Below are positions 37,030 to 48,305 of a DNA stretch of 64,000 bases, in pieces. Under the pieces are notes generated by a model, which did no database searches, was not told the origin of the DNA, and was given only the letters and a program-made list of their open reading frames with translations. The stretch comes from Acanthacorydalis orientalis. Taxonomy: Eukaryota > Arthropoda > Insecta > Megaloptera > Corydalidae. The position numbers were made by a program, and so were the translations under genes. Each line of letters starts with the position of its first letter. Positions within the stretch are counted from its first letter, which is position 1. The stretch lies in the NCBI GenBank assembly GCA_034766995.1, contig CM068315.1, positions 19,439,010 to 19,503,009 on the forward strand, written 5' to 3'.

Positions 37030-37812
37030 TAAATAAATTTTTCACTCACCTTAAAGAACAAAAAGATCTAATAATTGATTATTGAACATTTTTGGTTACA
37101 AAAATGTCTGTGATGTGTATATGTCAGAAAAGGTAAACAAAAAATAATTTGTGAAAATAACTATTATTTTAATGTTTACTAGTTCATTAATAAATACTTG
37201 TTACCACTAACCTTTCTTATACAATTAATTTGGAAACAAAATCAATTTGAATTATTATTAAAACAAACATACTTTCCCTAGTTTAATACAGATTTTGAAC
37301 AAGATAAGCTCCAAGATAATGTCAATCGCTTATACAAAAATTATGAAACTATATGATAATTTGCCCACATCTCAGATCGACCAAAATTAACTTTACTTTA
37401 GATAAAAGAAAATGAGTATATTTAAAAAGACAAAGTATCAACAACATATATAGTGATGAATATTAATAAATTTAGAAGATGAAAATCTATTATCAGCTGG
37501 ATAATAATGAGATCATAATATTCTGCATTGTGGCTAAATTCACTTTTACAAATGAATACAAAATCAGAAAAAAAAACTAATAAATATGTTCAATAATCGA
37601 TTATTGATCATTTAAGAATGAGGATTATGTGCATTTTGATGAAGGTGTCATCTTCCACGAAGAACTAATGTACAAAAAAAAAACTATATTAAAAAGATGT
37701 TTCGGTCCCTTAGTACTCTGAAGATAATGACATCACCATAGAAATGAATTATTGAAAATAATCAATTATTGAACATTTTTGATGGGATTTTTTTTATGTG
37801 GGTGAATGAAAA
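37030..37812. repeat. Unclassified repeat related to 44776-45190
   Basis: It starts tttttcactcacc and ends with the near complement ggtgaatgaaaaa. The interior contains several attgattattgaacattttt-type palindromic segments and tggctaaattcacttttaca. The stretch at 44776-45190 starts tttttcattcac and shares tcaata-tgattattgatcat and tggctaaattcactttcaca. There is no coding sequence. Confidence 0.4.
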
Positions 37813-38400
37813 ATACATAGTAAAACAATTATGCAATCTTTAAAAGATGGACAATACCTAAGTAATAAAAAGAAGTTGAAGTGTATGCCAACAAAGAAAG
37901 ATTAAGAACTATTTCAATTTAATGAAAAAATGTAAGAAAAGAACAAAGGAAGCACATTATTCATGAAATTACTAATGAGACCTTCAATGTACTGAGTTTT
38001 TTTGGGAGACTTGAGAGATGTGAAACTTAAAACATTAAAATATTTATATAAAAATATTAATTAAAATTATCATCAATAAAAATATCATCAATTTTACAGT
38101 ATAATATAACTGGTATACCTTTTCGGCTGCTTTTTATTTCTGCCTAAATTATTCTTAGTTTAATTAAAGTCTTTTAAAAATTACTTGTATATTAGATAAA
38201 TATTGTTTTTAGGTATGTATGCATATATTATTTAAAATTTATACTTGTTATTTAATGTATTAGTGTATTACTTTCTAGAATAACTTTTATACTAGTTCCT
38301 GGTATAAACTGACATTTTACTAAAAATAAATAAATAAATAGGTTGAGATTACTTTTCAATTACATAACAAGTAACAGTTATAACAGGAAAGTCCTGCATA

Positions 38401-38405
38401 TGTAT

Positions 38406-38473
<68 letters not shown>

Positions 38474-38495
38474 CTACACATACATACATATATAC

Positions 38496-38547
<52 letters not shown>

Positions 38548-38551
38548 CTAC

Positions 38552-38611
<60 letters not shown>

Positions 38612-38615
38612 CTAC

Positions 38616-38660
<45 letters not shown>
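38401..38660. repeat. Composite microsatellite array
   Basis: (CA)n and (TA)n tracts are punctuated by three copies of a ~26-bp spacer beginning tgtacacatctacacataca at 38465, 38539 and 38603, so a higher-order unit of 64-74 bp has been duplicated. Frames through it are only I-Y-I-Y repeats. Confidence 0.9.
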
Positions 38661-38661
<1 letters not shown>

Positions 38662-39136
38662 TGTCCTATATTGTACTTGTAGGATCAGTTTAATGTATCA
38701 TATTATAATGAAAAGATAAAATTATAAATATTATGTTGAAGCAATTATAATTTTTAATATTCTTTTCAAATAATCTACTTAAATTTATTTTTTGGCCATA
38801 AAAACTGACAATTCACAGAAATTGTGTTTAAGGTTTATGGCAGCGGTATGATGGTGATAATCTCTTCCATCAGTCGCTTTTTATTTAGTATAAGCATTTT
38901 ATTTATAATTCAGTACAGACATATTGCATTTGCGTATTTTTCAAATAGTTCTTAATTGGATATTGTTCTTATTATGCGGTGCAGTAAAAATAGTGCTAAA
39001 TATAAGGCCTGAACTGCACCTAATTATTATAACATTCCTACATTATGTTATTTAACAAAATTGTTTTAAGGTTCGGAGTTGGCTTTTTTATAACACTTAT
39101 ATCCCATATTTGGTTTTCTAAAATCTGGCAACCCTA

Positions 39137-39172
39137 ATATATATATATATATATGTGTATGTATGTATGTAT
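39137..39172. repeat. (AT)n/(GTAT)n microsatellite at the LINE 5' break
   Basis: It borders the truncated start of the RTE-like LINE. Confidence 0.9.
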
Positions 39173-39877
39173 TGTTGTTCAAAGCGTTTGTCTGCTTGAA
39201 GAAAATTGAAATAAAAGGAACAGAAATAGAAGAAGTCACGAAGTATATCTATGTAGGCCAGATTATTAACAACGATGGCTCATTTATTGAAGAAAAAAAC
39301 AAGAATAAAGAAGAAGATAATACAAGAAGAAGAAGAGAGAATAAAAATGGGATGGAACTCATTTAGACGAAACGCCTTGATATTTAAATCAACAATCCCA
39401 CTCTGTTTGAAGAAAAAAATATTTGATCCATGTATATTACCATGTATACTACCAGTCCTTACCTACGGCAGCGAAACATAGGTGCTTAATGCTAAAATCA
39501 TTCAGACTCCAAACAACACAGAGAAGTATGGAAAGATGCATGCTAGGAATAACAAGAACAGATAGGAAAAGAATAGAATGGGTACGAAAACAAACAGGAG
39601 TCACAGATATAATAAGAAGAGTAAAGAGTCTGAAATGGAAATGGGCGGGACATATCGCAAGAAGAGAGGACAACCGATGGACAAGAGAAATTATTGATTG
39701 GAACCAAGGAATATGAAAAGACCCAGAAAGAGACCAATGAACAGATGGGATAAGGATATTAAAAACTTTCTTGGAAAACTGTGGAAAAGAGAGGCACTGA
39801 ATCGAACAAAATGGAAAATCATGGAAGAGTCCTTTATCCAGCAGTGGATTAACAGGGGCTGAAGATGATGATGATGA

Positions 39878-39880
<3 letters not shown>
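39163..39880 (+). mobile_element. 5'-truncated RTE-like LINE, C-terminus of reverse transcriptase protein
   Basis: Three overlapping frames encode the typical C-terminal end of RTE-like endonuclease/reverse transcriptases: TKYIYVGQIINNDGSF, MGWNSFRRNALIFKSTIPLC, LKKKIFDPCILPCILPVLTY, RSMERCMLGITRTDRKRIEW, VRKQTGVTDIIRRVKSLKWK and WAGHIARREDNRWTREIIDW. The frame changes twice. The element ends in a GAT tandem tail (gatgatgatgatgatga at 39861-39880), as RTE elements do. It is truncated at its 5' side near an (AT)n tract. Confidence 0.88.
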
Positions 39881-39923
<43 letters not shown>

Positions 39924-39930
39924 CACGCAC
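39881..39930. repeat. (AT)n microsatellite following the LINE GAT tail
   Basis: TA repeats run directly on from the GAT tail, then tacacgcacacacag. Confidence 0.9.
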
Positions 39931-40126
39931 ACACAGTTAAATAAAAATTATTATATAGATGCAAGAATTAAAAAGGATAACCCTGTTGAAATTCACTTCA
40001 CTTGGCATAAAATTAATAGCTATAGTGCTGTTTATATACTAAGCTAAAATAATAATTTATACTATTTTAAACTGATAGTTATATTTTACAAGATTTCACA
40101 AAGTTTCAGTATTAATAAGAAAAGGT

Positions 40127-40161
40127 TTTTTTTTAAATAAGAAAAGGTTTTTTTTAAATAA
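40127..40161. repeat. Short tandem duplication
   Basis: aataagaaaaggtttttttt occurs twice head to tail. Confidence 0.6.
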
Positions 40162-40494
40162 AAATCATACTACAAATCAATAGTTCAGTTTAAGGATGAC
40201 ACTCAATTAATTAATATAAATTTGAATTATATTAAACATGAAATTACTTTATCTTGAAATGACAGATTTATTATGTAATACTGAGTCCGTTTTAATATTC
40301 TGATTTTAGTTTTCTCTTGAATAGTACATTTGAAAATAAAAATAGTAATTCAACGAATTAAGTCATAAATTTTTATAAAAACTTATATTCTCTTAGTTAC
40401 TACACTGATTTCGTTTTTTACGCTTCACATTATATAACATTAATATGATAATGAAATTTTTGTATGTAAAATACTTACTTCTTTTCACAAATAA

Positions 40495-40529
40495 TCTCTC
40501 TCTCTCTCCCATTATCTCTCTCTCTCTCG

Positions 40530-40608
<79 letters not shown>

Positions 40609-40630
40609 CACACACACACACACACATATA
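40495..40630. repeat. (CT)n-(TA)n-(CA)n compound microsatellite
   Basis: Two CT blocks, about 70 bp of TA, then about ten CA units. Confidence 0.95.
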
Positions 40631-40890
40631 TATAAACAAACACGCATGTTGGTACCATTTTTATAGTCGTTTAAAAAATAATAAATCTTCTAATCGAATA
40701 AAAAAATTAAGTACTGCAATTTTAAAAATAAAAAAATATATTCGTTACTATTTTTAATGTTTTGTCATTAAAGCTAAAATAAAAAAAATAATCTCAAGAA
40801 TCTAGCTGCATTAAGGGTAATTCATGTGCTATAGAAAGAATAATTTCTAAGTATTAGTATATAAACACCATGGTACTGTCATGAAATATA

Positions 40891-40970
40891 TTAGGTTGGT
40901 AGAAAAATAATTGCGGTATTGTATATAAATTTGAAGCTCATAAACCACAATTATTTTTCTATCAACCTAA
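40891..40970. mobile_element. 80-bp micro-copy of the TTAGGTTGGTAG mariner, next to the phosphatase gene's 3' end
   Basis: The left end is ttaggttggtagaaaaataa and the right end closes with ttatttttctatcaacctaa; TA precedes and TG follows. Layout is the same as in the copies at 35113 and 63676. It begins 75 bp past the stop codon of last exon B, so it probably lies in the 3' untranslated region. Confidence 0.9.
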
Positions 40971-41044
40971 TGAAATGAAAATTAAATGTTTAAATCAATG
41001 ACAGATAAATTATTTAGCTGCTAACTGGATTGATTCTCAAATGA

Positions 41045-41164
41045 TCACACGTTTTTCATTCCATTCGATGACATCTGTTGAGTTGCCAATTCGGTATCCA
41101 TATCAGAGGCTGTTGGAAGGTATGATTGTTGCTGACGTGTAAATAAATTTGATACGTATTTCGA
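41045..41164 (-). CDS. Lipid phosphate phosphatase, alternative last exon B
   Basis: On the minus strand an acceptor (aacaacattgcag) is followed in phase 0 by 39 codons and TGA. The peptide begins SKYVSNLFTRQQQSYLP and continues with TASDMDTELATQQMSSNG and MKNV. The start (hydrophobic-YVSNLF) closely resembles the usual junction after the last helix in lipid phosphate phosphatases, and the rest is a serine/threonine-rich polar tail. With this exon the part of the protein seen in the window is about 267 residues, which with a missing first exon of about 30 residues gives the usual family length of about 280-310. Which of the two last exons is used, and where, cannot be told from sequence. Confidence 0.75.
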   Translation of the reverse strand, partial: SKYVSNLFTRQQQSYLPTASDMDTELATQQMSSNGMKNV

Positions 41165-41325
41165 CTGCAATGTTGTTTATTATCATACATATTTTTATTT
41201 TGAAAAAAATAAATATAAGACTGTATAATGTTAGTATTCATTGTATATACATATATTTAATAGAGTTATTAATGATGAATAGAATCAAATGAAAGTTAAA
41301 AAAAAGTAAAAACAACCATTATGTT

Positions 41326-41415
41326 TTACGGTAGCAAAGGCGAGTGTTCTTCATGTGACAATGATTCAAATTCATTATTATATTGCTTATAGGTAGAAAA
41401 ATCTGCAATTTTAGC
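41326..41415 (-). CDS. Lipid phosphate phosphatase, alternative last exon A
   Basis: On the minus strand an acceptor (aaaattttcag) is followed in phase 0 by 29 codons and a TAA stop: AKIADFSTYKQ, then YNNEFESLSHEEHSPLLP. It continues the reading frame of the exon at 44549-44725 as the cytoplasmic tail after the last membrane helix. The tail is acidic and polar and ends in a dileucine-like SPLLP. Its codons look like coding sequence against an otherwise very AT-rich background. A second possible last exon with its own acceptor and stop lies 161 bp further on, so this is probably one of two alternative 3' ends. Transcript evidence is lacking. Confidence 0.7.
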   Translation of the reverse strand, partial: AKIADFSTYKQYNNEFESLSHEEHSPLLP

Positions 41416-42002
41416 CTGAAAATTTTATTTTATAACATTTTTTAAGAATTTTTAACTTATCGGTAAATGAAATAATTTATGAAATTACTTTATACAAATT
41501 ATCTATCTATCAATTTTGAAAATTGATTATTTTTAATTAGATAGAAAAGTTCTAAGATGAAATATGGATGTATAAGACTCATACGTATATAGAAAAAAAT
41601 TTAGAATATAATTAAAATTATTTTAATGATGTTTTCTGATAGGAGTTTAAAAACAATAAAATTATAAAATTTGGAACATTATACACAAACTTACAGTTCA
41701 AATTGAACATTAATAAATCGAATTAATTTCATGCAGTGATCAGTTAACAAGTCTTAATAATTCATACACAGAAATTAGATATAGAATAGTAAACATTAAA
41801 AAATGTAACTTTTTTTCAAAACTAAACTTTTTTGCAAAGAAAACACTATGAAATAATTTAATTTTGAAATGAAAAAGTGATTGCATAAGATTGGACAACG
41901 ATATAGTTATGTAGATGTTTAGACAGTTGTACTCTCAACATATAAACAAAAATACAGCATGAATGATATTCGGCCAATCGCAATATGTAATATTTATATC
42001 CA

Positions 42003-43300
42003 TACACCTCCATTATTTACACAGATCGCTACTTTTTGTATTAGAAAATATTTTTATTACGATTGCATTTCAGTTTATGATGAAGTAATAATTCAAGAAA
42101 AAAAATTACAAAAAAGAAATAAAGAGATTATCACATAAATAAATAAATTATATTAAGGTGAAATTCTATTTTTATTCATGCAGGACTGCTGTTCGTAATT
42201 TCCATGATATTTTTAATATATCTGCGTATCTCATTGATATCGAAAATTATTTGAGGGCTATTGAGAAAACTTTCAACTATTTGATGTTTCGACTTAATGT
42301 CACGTATTCATTTTTATTTTATAAATTAATACCAAACTTCTTGTTGAACAAGATTGAGAAAGAAAGCATTTTGAAATTAATTTACAAAAAATGATAATAA
42401 AACTTACTTTAAAAGGTAATCTCTTTGTCAAATAGCAACAATTGACAAAATTGTTATTGTAAACTTTATTCTTCTGTATAATATACTGTGGATAAATCTA
42501 AAAATAGAGGTATGTGGGAAAAGCTGCCTAAAATATCAAGCAAAATAATTTTGTGACAGAAATAAGCACTATATTTTAAACAAAATCGTAGAAAAACTTA
42601 AAATCAGTACTTTAAAACTTAATCATTATAGCAACATGAACATAATGGCAGAATTCCCAGAAAAAACCTTACATCTGTAAGAAAAATCAGACTCAGAAAA
42701 TGCAATTTACCAAATTGTAGGGAAAGAAAGACCAGAATTTTTGAATTCAGTAATTTGGTCATAAAAGTTAAAGATAAATATTTTTGGCGTTGATCAAATT
42801 CAACATGTCTGGAGAAATTCAAATACTGATCTTAAATTTAAAATATGTTTTGTAATGCCAACTATAATGGTGAAAGTTGAATGACTTGGGAGTTATATAT
42901 TGGCAAATAGTGTGCAACATTCACTTTATCAATGGTATTATAGATAAATAGGTCTATCTGAACATTGTTAAAAATAATTTGAAAGATGTTTTGAAAATAC
43001 ATTACAATTAAAAGTTCCAGTAGGGTAATAATAACACACCTTCAACAGATATTGTTAAAAGTTGGCTTATATGGAACGTTGCATAATAGCTCTATACCCT
43101 TCCAAACACGAAATAAAATCGATTAAAAATTTATGAGAAATTTCTTTAAAAATTTATGAGAAATTTCTTTAAAAATTAATTTAAAAAATGGTGTATTCTA
43201 AAAAGATTTGAAGAAAAGACTAATGAAAGAGTTGGAAGCAAGTGATTCGCTGTTTATTTAGGTATATAAAAGGAGTTTAGCTCCAATTACCTACAATAAA
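42003..43300 (+). mobile_element. Tc1-like (DD34E) relic, copy 2, in an intron of the phosphatase gene
   Basis: It parallels the copy at 27899 (for example tctgcgtatctcatt in both, at about 28114 and 42225). Plus-strand traces read GRIPRKNLTSVRKI, frame-shifted KDQNF pieces and NMSGEIQI, corresponding to the Tc1 region GR-ARKKP...LEFAK...WSDESKF. It contains a 24-bp tandem duplication (attatgagaaatttcttta-type, about 43123-43172). It is heavily decayed. Confidence 0.68.
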
Positions 43301-43620
43301 CTAGTACAGTTTAAACTTGACAAAATTAACAACGACATGTTTTTCATAAATTCATTGCCTTCATAAATGTATAAAATAGTTAAAAATATGTACTCTAATT
43401 TTATGTGGAAAATACTAATTATTTTAATTTTAGAATATACTTTTCCACTGAAAATAATATTTTGTTGCTTTTTATCTATTTTATATACTACCCATCACTG
43501 ACATTTAAATAAAAACATGCCATAAAAACATGCCATCAAAACACCGATGTACTAAATGCATCGAATGCAAAACATCAATTTAAAAACATTAAACAGTAAC
43601 ATTAACACATCCATGTTTAA

Positions 43621-44402
43621 CCGTTTGAGTGCTAGAAGAGCGCAATCGCACTCCTCTCGTGTTTTGTCAAAAATGCGGAGAGCGCAATCGCGCTGTTGTT
43701 TGTTAGTATAATTTTTGCATTCATTATGAGCAATTGTGTTTGCGACAATCGTGATTTTTATTAGATTTAATACTATAAAAATTAAAAATTATTACTGCAT
43801 ATACAACATATCTAACTGGCAGCATTGAATCTGTATAGGAAAAACCTGCTGTCATTCATAATTATAACAGATTTATTTATGGATGGAGTTGACGAATCCG
43901 ACAAAACGTTATATGCATACCTCAATGAAAGAAGAATGCTTAAATATTGAAAAAAGTTTTCGATATTGTTGGAGGAATGGTGTTGAACGTATATATAATC
44001 TAAAAATTGTCTTGGTAAAAAATTAACTAGGTTGCAATTTACTTCGTGTTCATAATCATTGATGCCACAGAGAATGAATGGCTGGAATTCAAAAATACTT
44101 AAGAAAGGCCACTTACATCATTCATGTCAAGCAAAAGTTTTGATTTAGAAAAGCTGGCTGAGAGTAATTTGCGGTAGTGTGTTCTATGCAGTAATAAAAA
44201 AGGACTTCACGGACTGTATGTAGCAAACAACACTTGTAATAAAAAATAAAAAATATTTTTACTTGTAACAATTACTTGTTATACCATATACCCAATTTAA
44301 GTAAATTATTGCTGTTTTTATTATTTTTCTAAACAATAAAAATGCGTATTTTACTCCGCATTTTTAGCATATATCAAAGAAAATTGTTCAGCACTCAAAC
44401 GG
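43621..44402 (+). mobile_element. Short piggyBac-like element with TTAA duplication
   Basis: TTAA at 43617-43620 and 44403-44406 flank perfect inverted ends CCGTTTGAGTGCT. Near the left end gagcgcaatcgc occurs twice. The 782-bp element keeps the C-terminal coding part of a piggyBac transposase on the plus strand: MDGVDESDKTLYAYLNERRM, LGKKLTRLQFTSC-like sequence, and a cysteine-rich tail (CVLCSNKKGLHGLYVANNTC). The tail is in another frame, after a stop. It is a deletion derivative and inactive. It lies between the penultimate and last exons of the phosphatase gene. Confidence 0.88.
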
Positions 44403-44548
44403 TTAATAAAACTATATTCCATGTCCATCTTTAGCTCGCATTTAATTAGTTAAGAAATAAATGGTAGTTAATAATTAAAAAGAATGAAAATGGTTCTACT
44501 AAAAAAATAATATTTGTGAAAAAAAATTAAATATATTAGTTGACTTAC

Positions 44549-44725
44549 AATAAGGAAAGCAACAATAATACCCAATACGCCACCAGACAATACATCACTC
44601 CAATGATGTTTGTAATCTGATATGCGTGTCAACGCTGTGTACCAAGAGAGCATCACTAAAATGTATTGGATGAAATGCCTCAGCAATTTTGAACCTTTCC
44701 AAGTCATACGAGATTGCAGATAGAT
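44549..44725 (-). CDS. Lipid phosphate phosphatase, exon with catalytic motif 3
   Basis: A 177-bp exon of 59 whole codons, bounded by a long T-rich acceptor ending tttcag and by the donor GTAAGT. It encodes IYLQSRM, a hydrophobic segment (FIQYILVMLSWYTAL), then TRISDYKHHWSDVLSG, which is PAP2 motif 3 (R-x5-H-x3-D) with the nucleophilic histidine, and a last membrane helix (GGVLGIIVAFLI). All catalytic residues of the family are therefore intact across this exon and the two before it. Because it leaves in phase 0, it can be spliced in frame to either of the two candidate last exons further along the minus strand. Confidence 0.92.
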
Positions 44726-44775
44726 CTGAAAAAAAAATTATTTATACACATTAAGTTTTACATATAAATTTTTCA

Positions 44776-45190
44776 TTCACTCCACAAACTACAAAATAAT
44801 TTCTGTTAAAAAAGAGAATAACAATAATATAAAAAAATTCTGTTCAATGTTCAATAAATGATTATTGATCATTTGATTATTGTTTATGCGCACTTCAATA
44901 GCAATGCCATTATTCTCAAAGCACTACACTGTAAGATCCATAAATATGTTTAGTAAAACAATGAGACAAAAAAATATATAAAAAGAAATTTATTCAAACA
45001 TTTTTTTTTTGATTTTTACTAATATGATAATTTTGTTTTATTATATAATAAAAATAAATAAAATAATACAATTCTGACACTGGCTAAATTCACTTTCACA
45101 AATTAATTTTTTTCGCCCCACAAAGCACAAAAAATGTTTCCACTAAAAATGTTTGCGATTTGTGGATTAAAAAATAATTCATTTTTGAAA
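44776..45190. repeat. Unclassified repeat, second copy
   Basis: It shares its start, an internal ttgatcattt palindromic segment and tggctaaattcactt with the copy at 37030. It lies in the intron just upstream of exon 44549-44725, beyond its acceptor. The right boundary is unclear. Confidence 0.35.
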
Positions 45191-45873
45191 ATAAACATAT
45201 CTATAACACAAAAAAAACTATTTTGCTGATGTAAAACAATTATAAGGAAATTTATTTATTTTAAATTTTATTTAGACAAACAACGCTACATATAATTTTG
45301 CTTTCAAGCAGTTTTGTAGAATTTCGGTCCAGACAATATAAAGAGCAGTCCAAAATAATTACACAATTTTTGTTTATTCACTTTTTTAAACGTCGGAAGA
45401 TATATTTTAAGTTTTAATCATTTTGAAATACTAACAAAGTCTCTTCTATACACAAAAGGATTCCATTTTCAAGTAACTCGGCATATTTTTGCCCATGATC
45501 ACAAAAATCCTGCTTAATGGAGCTATTCTATGCTCCATATGTAACCCTAGAAAAAATGTAACTTTCGGCATATTTTAATCATTTGTCATAGTTTTGAGTA
45601 ATTCCATACTTTTATCTAACACAATCATAAAATGTTTTTTGAATTTTTAACAAGTTACTGCGAATGTACTTGCTTAAATGGAAATTCCGTCCATGAAAAG
45701 GCTGTGTTCGTTGTTTCAATTTTTTATTTCGAACATTTATCAGGTAAACATGATTAATAAATGAGAATTTTCTGAAAATATTAGACAAATTTAAATACAC
45801 TTAAAAACGTGTCAATTATATGCCCAAAAATAAGTACATACTATTATGGACATTATAGGTGCTATAGCACATA

Positions 45874-47128
45874 TATTAAGGCCATTTGATAAGTTTGGTA
45901 AATTTTTATGAGATGGCGCCACTTTACCTATGACGCCACCATTTATTTGGTAACGTCACGGCTATTAAGTGTCACTTTACAAACTAGCATAGGTATAATT
46001 GCAACCACAAGCAACATGTTGTTCACGTTCTACAGATGATTCAAGCGAGCATTGTAGCAGTAGCCTCAAAAATGAAAAAAAACGTGTTCCGTGCAGTGAT
46101 AAAACATTTTTATTTGAAACGTGGACGGCCGCCCAGATCAAAGCGGAGTTGGATGAAGTTGATGGGGACTCTGCATCAGCGTTGAAGACTTTATTTCTGG
46201 ATAAATGAGTATAACAGTGGCCGAACAAGCACTGAAGTTGAAGCGCGGTCTGAAAGCCCAGTTGAGGTCACCACGACGGATATCGTTGAAAAAATCCATA
46301 GTATCGTTATGGAAGAGCGTCGAATAAAAATGAGCGAGACTGCTGAGAATGTAGGCATCTCAACTGAACAAGTGGACAATATTCTGCATGAAAAATTGCA
46401 CACAAAACAGTTGTGTGCCCGGTGGGTGCCACAATTATTGACTGTTGATCAAAAATGCACACGAAACGACACTTCAACCCAGTGTTTGGCGATGTTTAAT
46501 CGAAATTCGCAGCCCTCTTGCATCGATTCGTCACCGTGAATGAAACATGGATCCATCACTATACACATGATTCGAAGAAGCAGTCAAAGCAATGGACAAC
46601 GATTGGTGAAAAAGCGCCGACGAAAGGAAAGACCGTTTTGTCTACTGGGAAGGTGATGGCCACTGTTTTATGGAATTCCCAAAGAGTCATCCTGATCGAT
46701 TACTTAACGAAGGGAAAACGATAACAGGAGCCTATTATGCAATATTATTGAATCATTTGAAAGAAAAGCTTAAACAAAAATGGCCAAGATTGGCGCACAA
46801 AAAAGTGCTCTTTCACCAAGACAACGCGCCGTCCCATAAATTAACCATCGCAATGGTAAAGTTGCACGAATTAGGATTCGAATTGATTTCTTATCCACCC
46901 TATTCTTCGGACATGACCCCGTACGACTTCTTCCTCTTCCCAAAATTGAAAATTTGTCTCGGTGCGAACAAATTCTCGTCGAATGAGGATGTCACTGTCG
47001 CCGTCAATGCGTATTTCACAGACTCGCTGTATGACCCTCAATGGGAACTATGTTAAGAAATAAAATCTTTTTTTAAAAAAACGGTGTTTACCTTACTTTT
47101 TTACCATACTTATCAAACGACCCTCGTA
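45874..47128 (+). mobile_element. Decayed mariner, same TACGAGGGTCG family, plus orientation
   Basis: A 1255-bp copy whose right end (ttatcaaacgaccctcgta) matches the family exactly and whose left end (tattaaggccatttgataag) has drifted. Transposase pieces in three frames: TWTAAQIKAELDEVDGDSAS (from 45999), a second HTH-like piece (46309-46539), VNETWIHHYTHDSKKQSKQW (46518-46724), and HKKVLFHQDNAPSHK through YDFFLFPKLK (46670-47056). The first catalytic aspartate (D-E-T-W) is asparagine. It lies in the intron between exons 44549-44725 and 47542-47599 of the phosphatase gene, on the other strand. Confidence 0.9.
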
Positions 47129-47282
47129 TACTTGCACTAAGAAATCGAGTCACAAATGCGCCGGGCACAATATAATGCGTGCAAATTTACCTCAAGATTT
47201 CGAAGTATGAAAAAGCAAATGGGTAATAAAATTTAAATAAAAATATTTGTTAGTCTATTAAAAAAGACGTATGATAAAAATA

Positions 47283-47283
47283 T

Positions 47284-47337
<54 letters not shown>
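47283..47337. repeat. (AT)n microsatellite in a phosphatase intron
   Basis: Pure TA. Confidence 0.95.
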
Positions 47338-47339
<2 letters not shown>

Positions 47340-47541
47340 GTTGGTCCATATTTGGTGTCAGCGATTTATACTTCATCGTTGTTGACTTACAAATTAATAA
47401 CTTCAATATTTTGAGAAAAAATTCCAAAATACAAATTTTGTCTACACAATGGAGTGATAAACATATGATTCCAAAATGTTATTACGCCTGTAAATTTTAG
47501 ATATACTTAATTATATAATTTTATTTAATATCATAACTCAC

Positions 47542-47599
47542 CGATAAATAAATCATTGTATAAGCTGAAAAGGATGTATGCCCTGACGGAAATGATAGC
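47542..47599 (-). CDS. Lipid phosphate phosphatase, short exon with PSGH motif
   Basis: A 58-bp exon too short to stand out as an open frame. It follows an acceptor reading tttgtttcag and ends at TTATCG followed by GTGAGT. Using the two bases carried over from the preceding exon, it reads R-LSFPSGHTSFSAYTMIYLS. FPSGH(T/A)SFS is PAP2 motif 2, whose histidine takes part in the phosphatase reaction; the segment is also the start of a membrane helix. Both its phases (in: one base needed; out: phase 0) agree exactly with the neighbouring exons, which is strong evidence that it is real. Confidence 0.9.
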
Positions 47600-47630
47600 C
47601 TGAAACAAATATAAATAAGTTTACATATAC

Positions 47631-47636
47631 ATACAT

Positions 47637-47699
<63 letters not shown>

Positions 47700-47700
47700 C
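47631..47700. repeat. (AT)n microsatellite close to the PSGH exon
   Basis: TA repeats starting about 30 bp upstream (in gene direction) of the acceptor of exon 47542-47599. Confidence 0.95.
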
Positions 47701-48071
47701 ACAACGTTTGGTAATTTAGCTCTCTAACAGACTTATTTTTCTCAATTATAACTGTACAATCGTAACAGACCAGAACTCTAGAAGAGATTACACCTTTTTC
47801 TAAAGCTAGATCATATAAAGAAAAGATTGGAGGCAGAAAGAAATATAAAGGACACGGACATAATATATCAAGAAAATAAAATAGAGATGTTGAATGGCAA
47901 AGAAGAAAAAATGAAATTTTAAAATGTGAAAATTCAATAAAATTCATTAGATGATTATAAAATTTTATTTAAAGAGTAAAATTAGGTTTTCTTTTCTTTT
48001 TATAAAGCTCTTGAATTACTTCAGTCGTGGTACCATTAATCTCTCTGTGTATATAGGAGTATTTTCACGCG

Positions 48072-48305
48072 ATGATTTTGTTTTGTTTTCTAGTGTTTTT
48101 TCCCTTTTCATTTGGAGGATGTCAGGGTCCTTTCCCCCCTCTATGTGCACTACTGGATTCAAAAGAAGATGGCAATGGTACAGTAGTAAAGTTGATGTAA
48201 AAATATGGTTACTTAACGGATGAAGATAATTTCAACAACTCTCAAATCAATATTGATGATCACATTTTAATAAAATCCTTCCAAACACAAACTGAATTAT
48301 TATGA
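48072..48305 (+). pseudogene. Fragment resembling matrix metalloproteinase leader and prodomain, one in-frame stop
   Basis: From the ATG at 48072 the frame reads a signal-peptide-like start (MILFCFLVFFPFSFGGCQG), then a hydrophilic stretch (LLDSKEDGNGTVVKLM), a TAA stop, and in the same frame KYGYLTDEDNFNNSQINIDD and HILIKSFQTQTEL before a TGA. L-x-x-YGYL followed about 20 residues later by KSFQ is the pattern of the start of MMP prodomains. The peptidase domain is not seen. It lies antisense within an intron of the phosphatase gene. The single stop interrupts an otherwise readable 77-residue frame, so it is probably a dead partial copy. Recognition is by pattern only; another secreted protein is possible. 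Confidence 0.4.

Noticed and set aside
38343..38693. 116-codon open frame
   Set aside because: It is a translation of the CA/TA composite array.
45999..46208. 69-codon frame as a separate small gene
   Set aside because: It lies inside the mariner 45874-47128 and encodes its N-terminal region.
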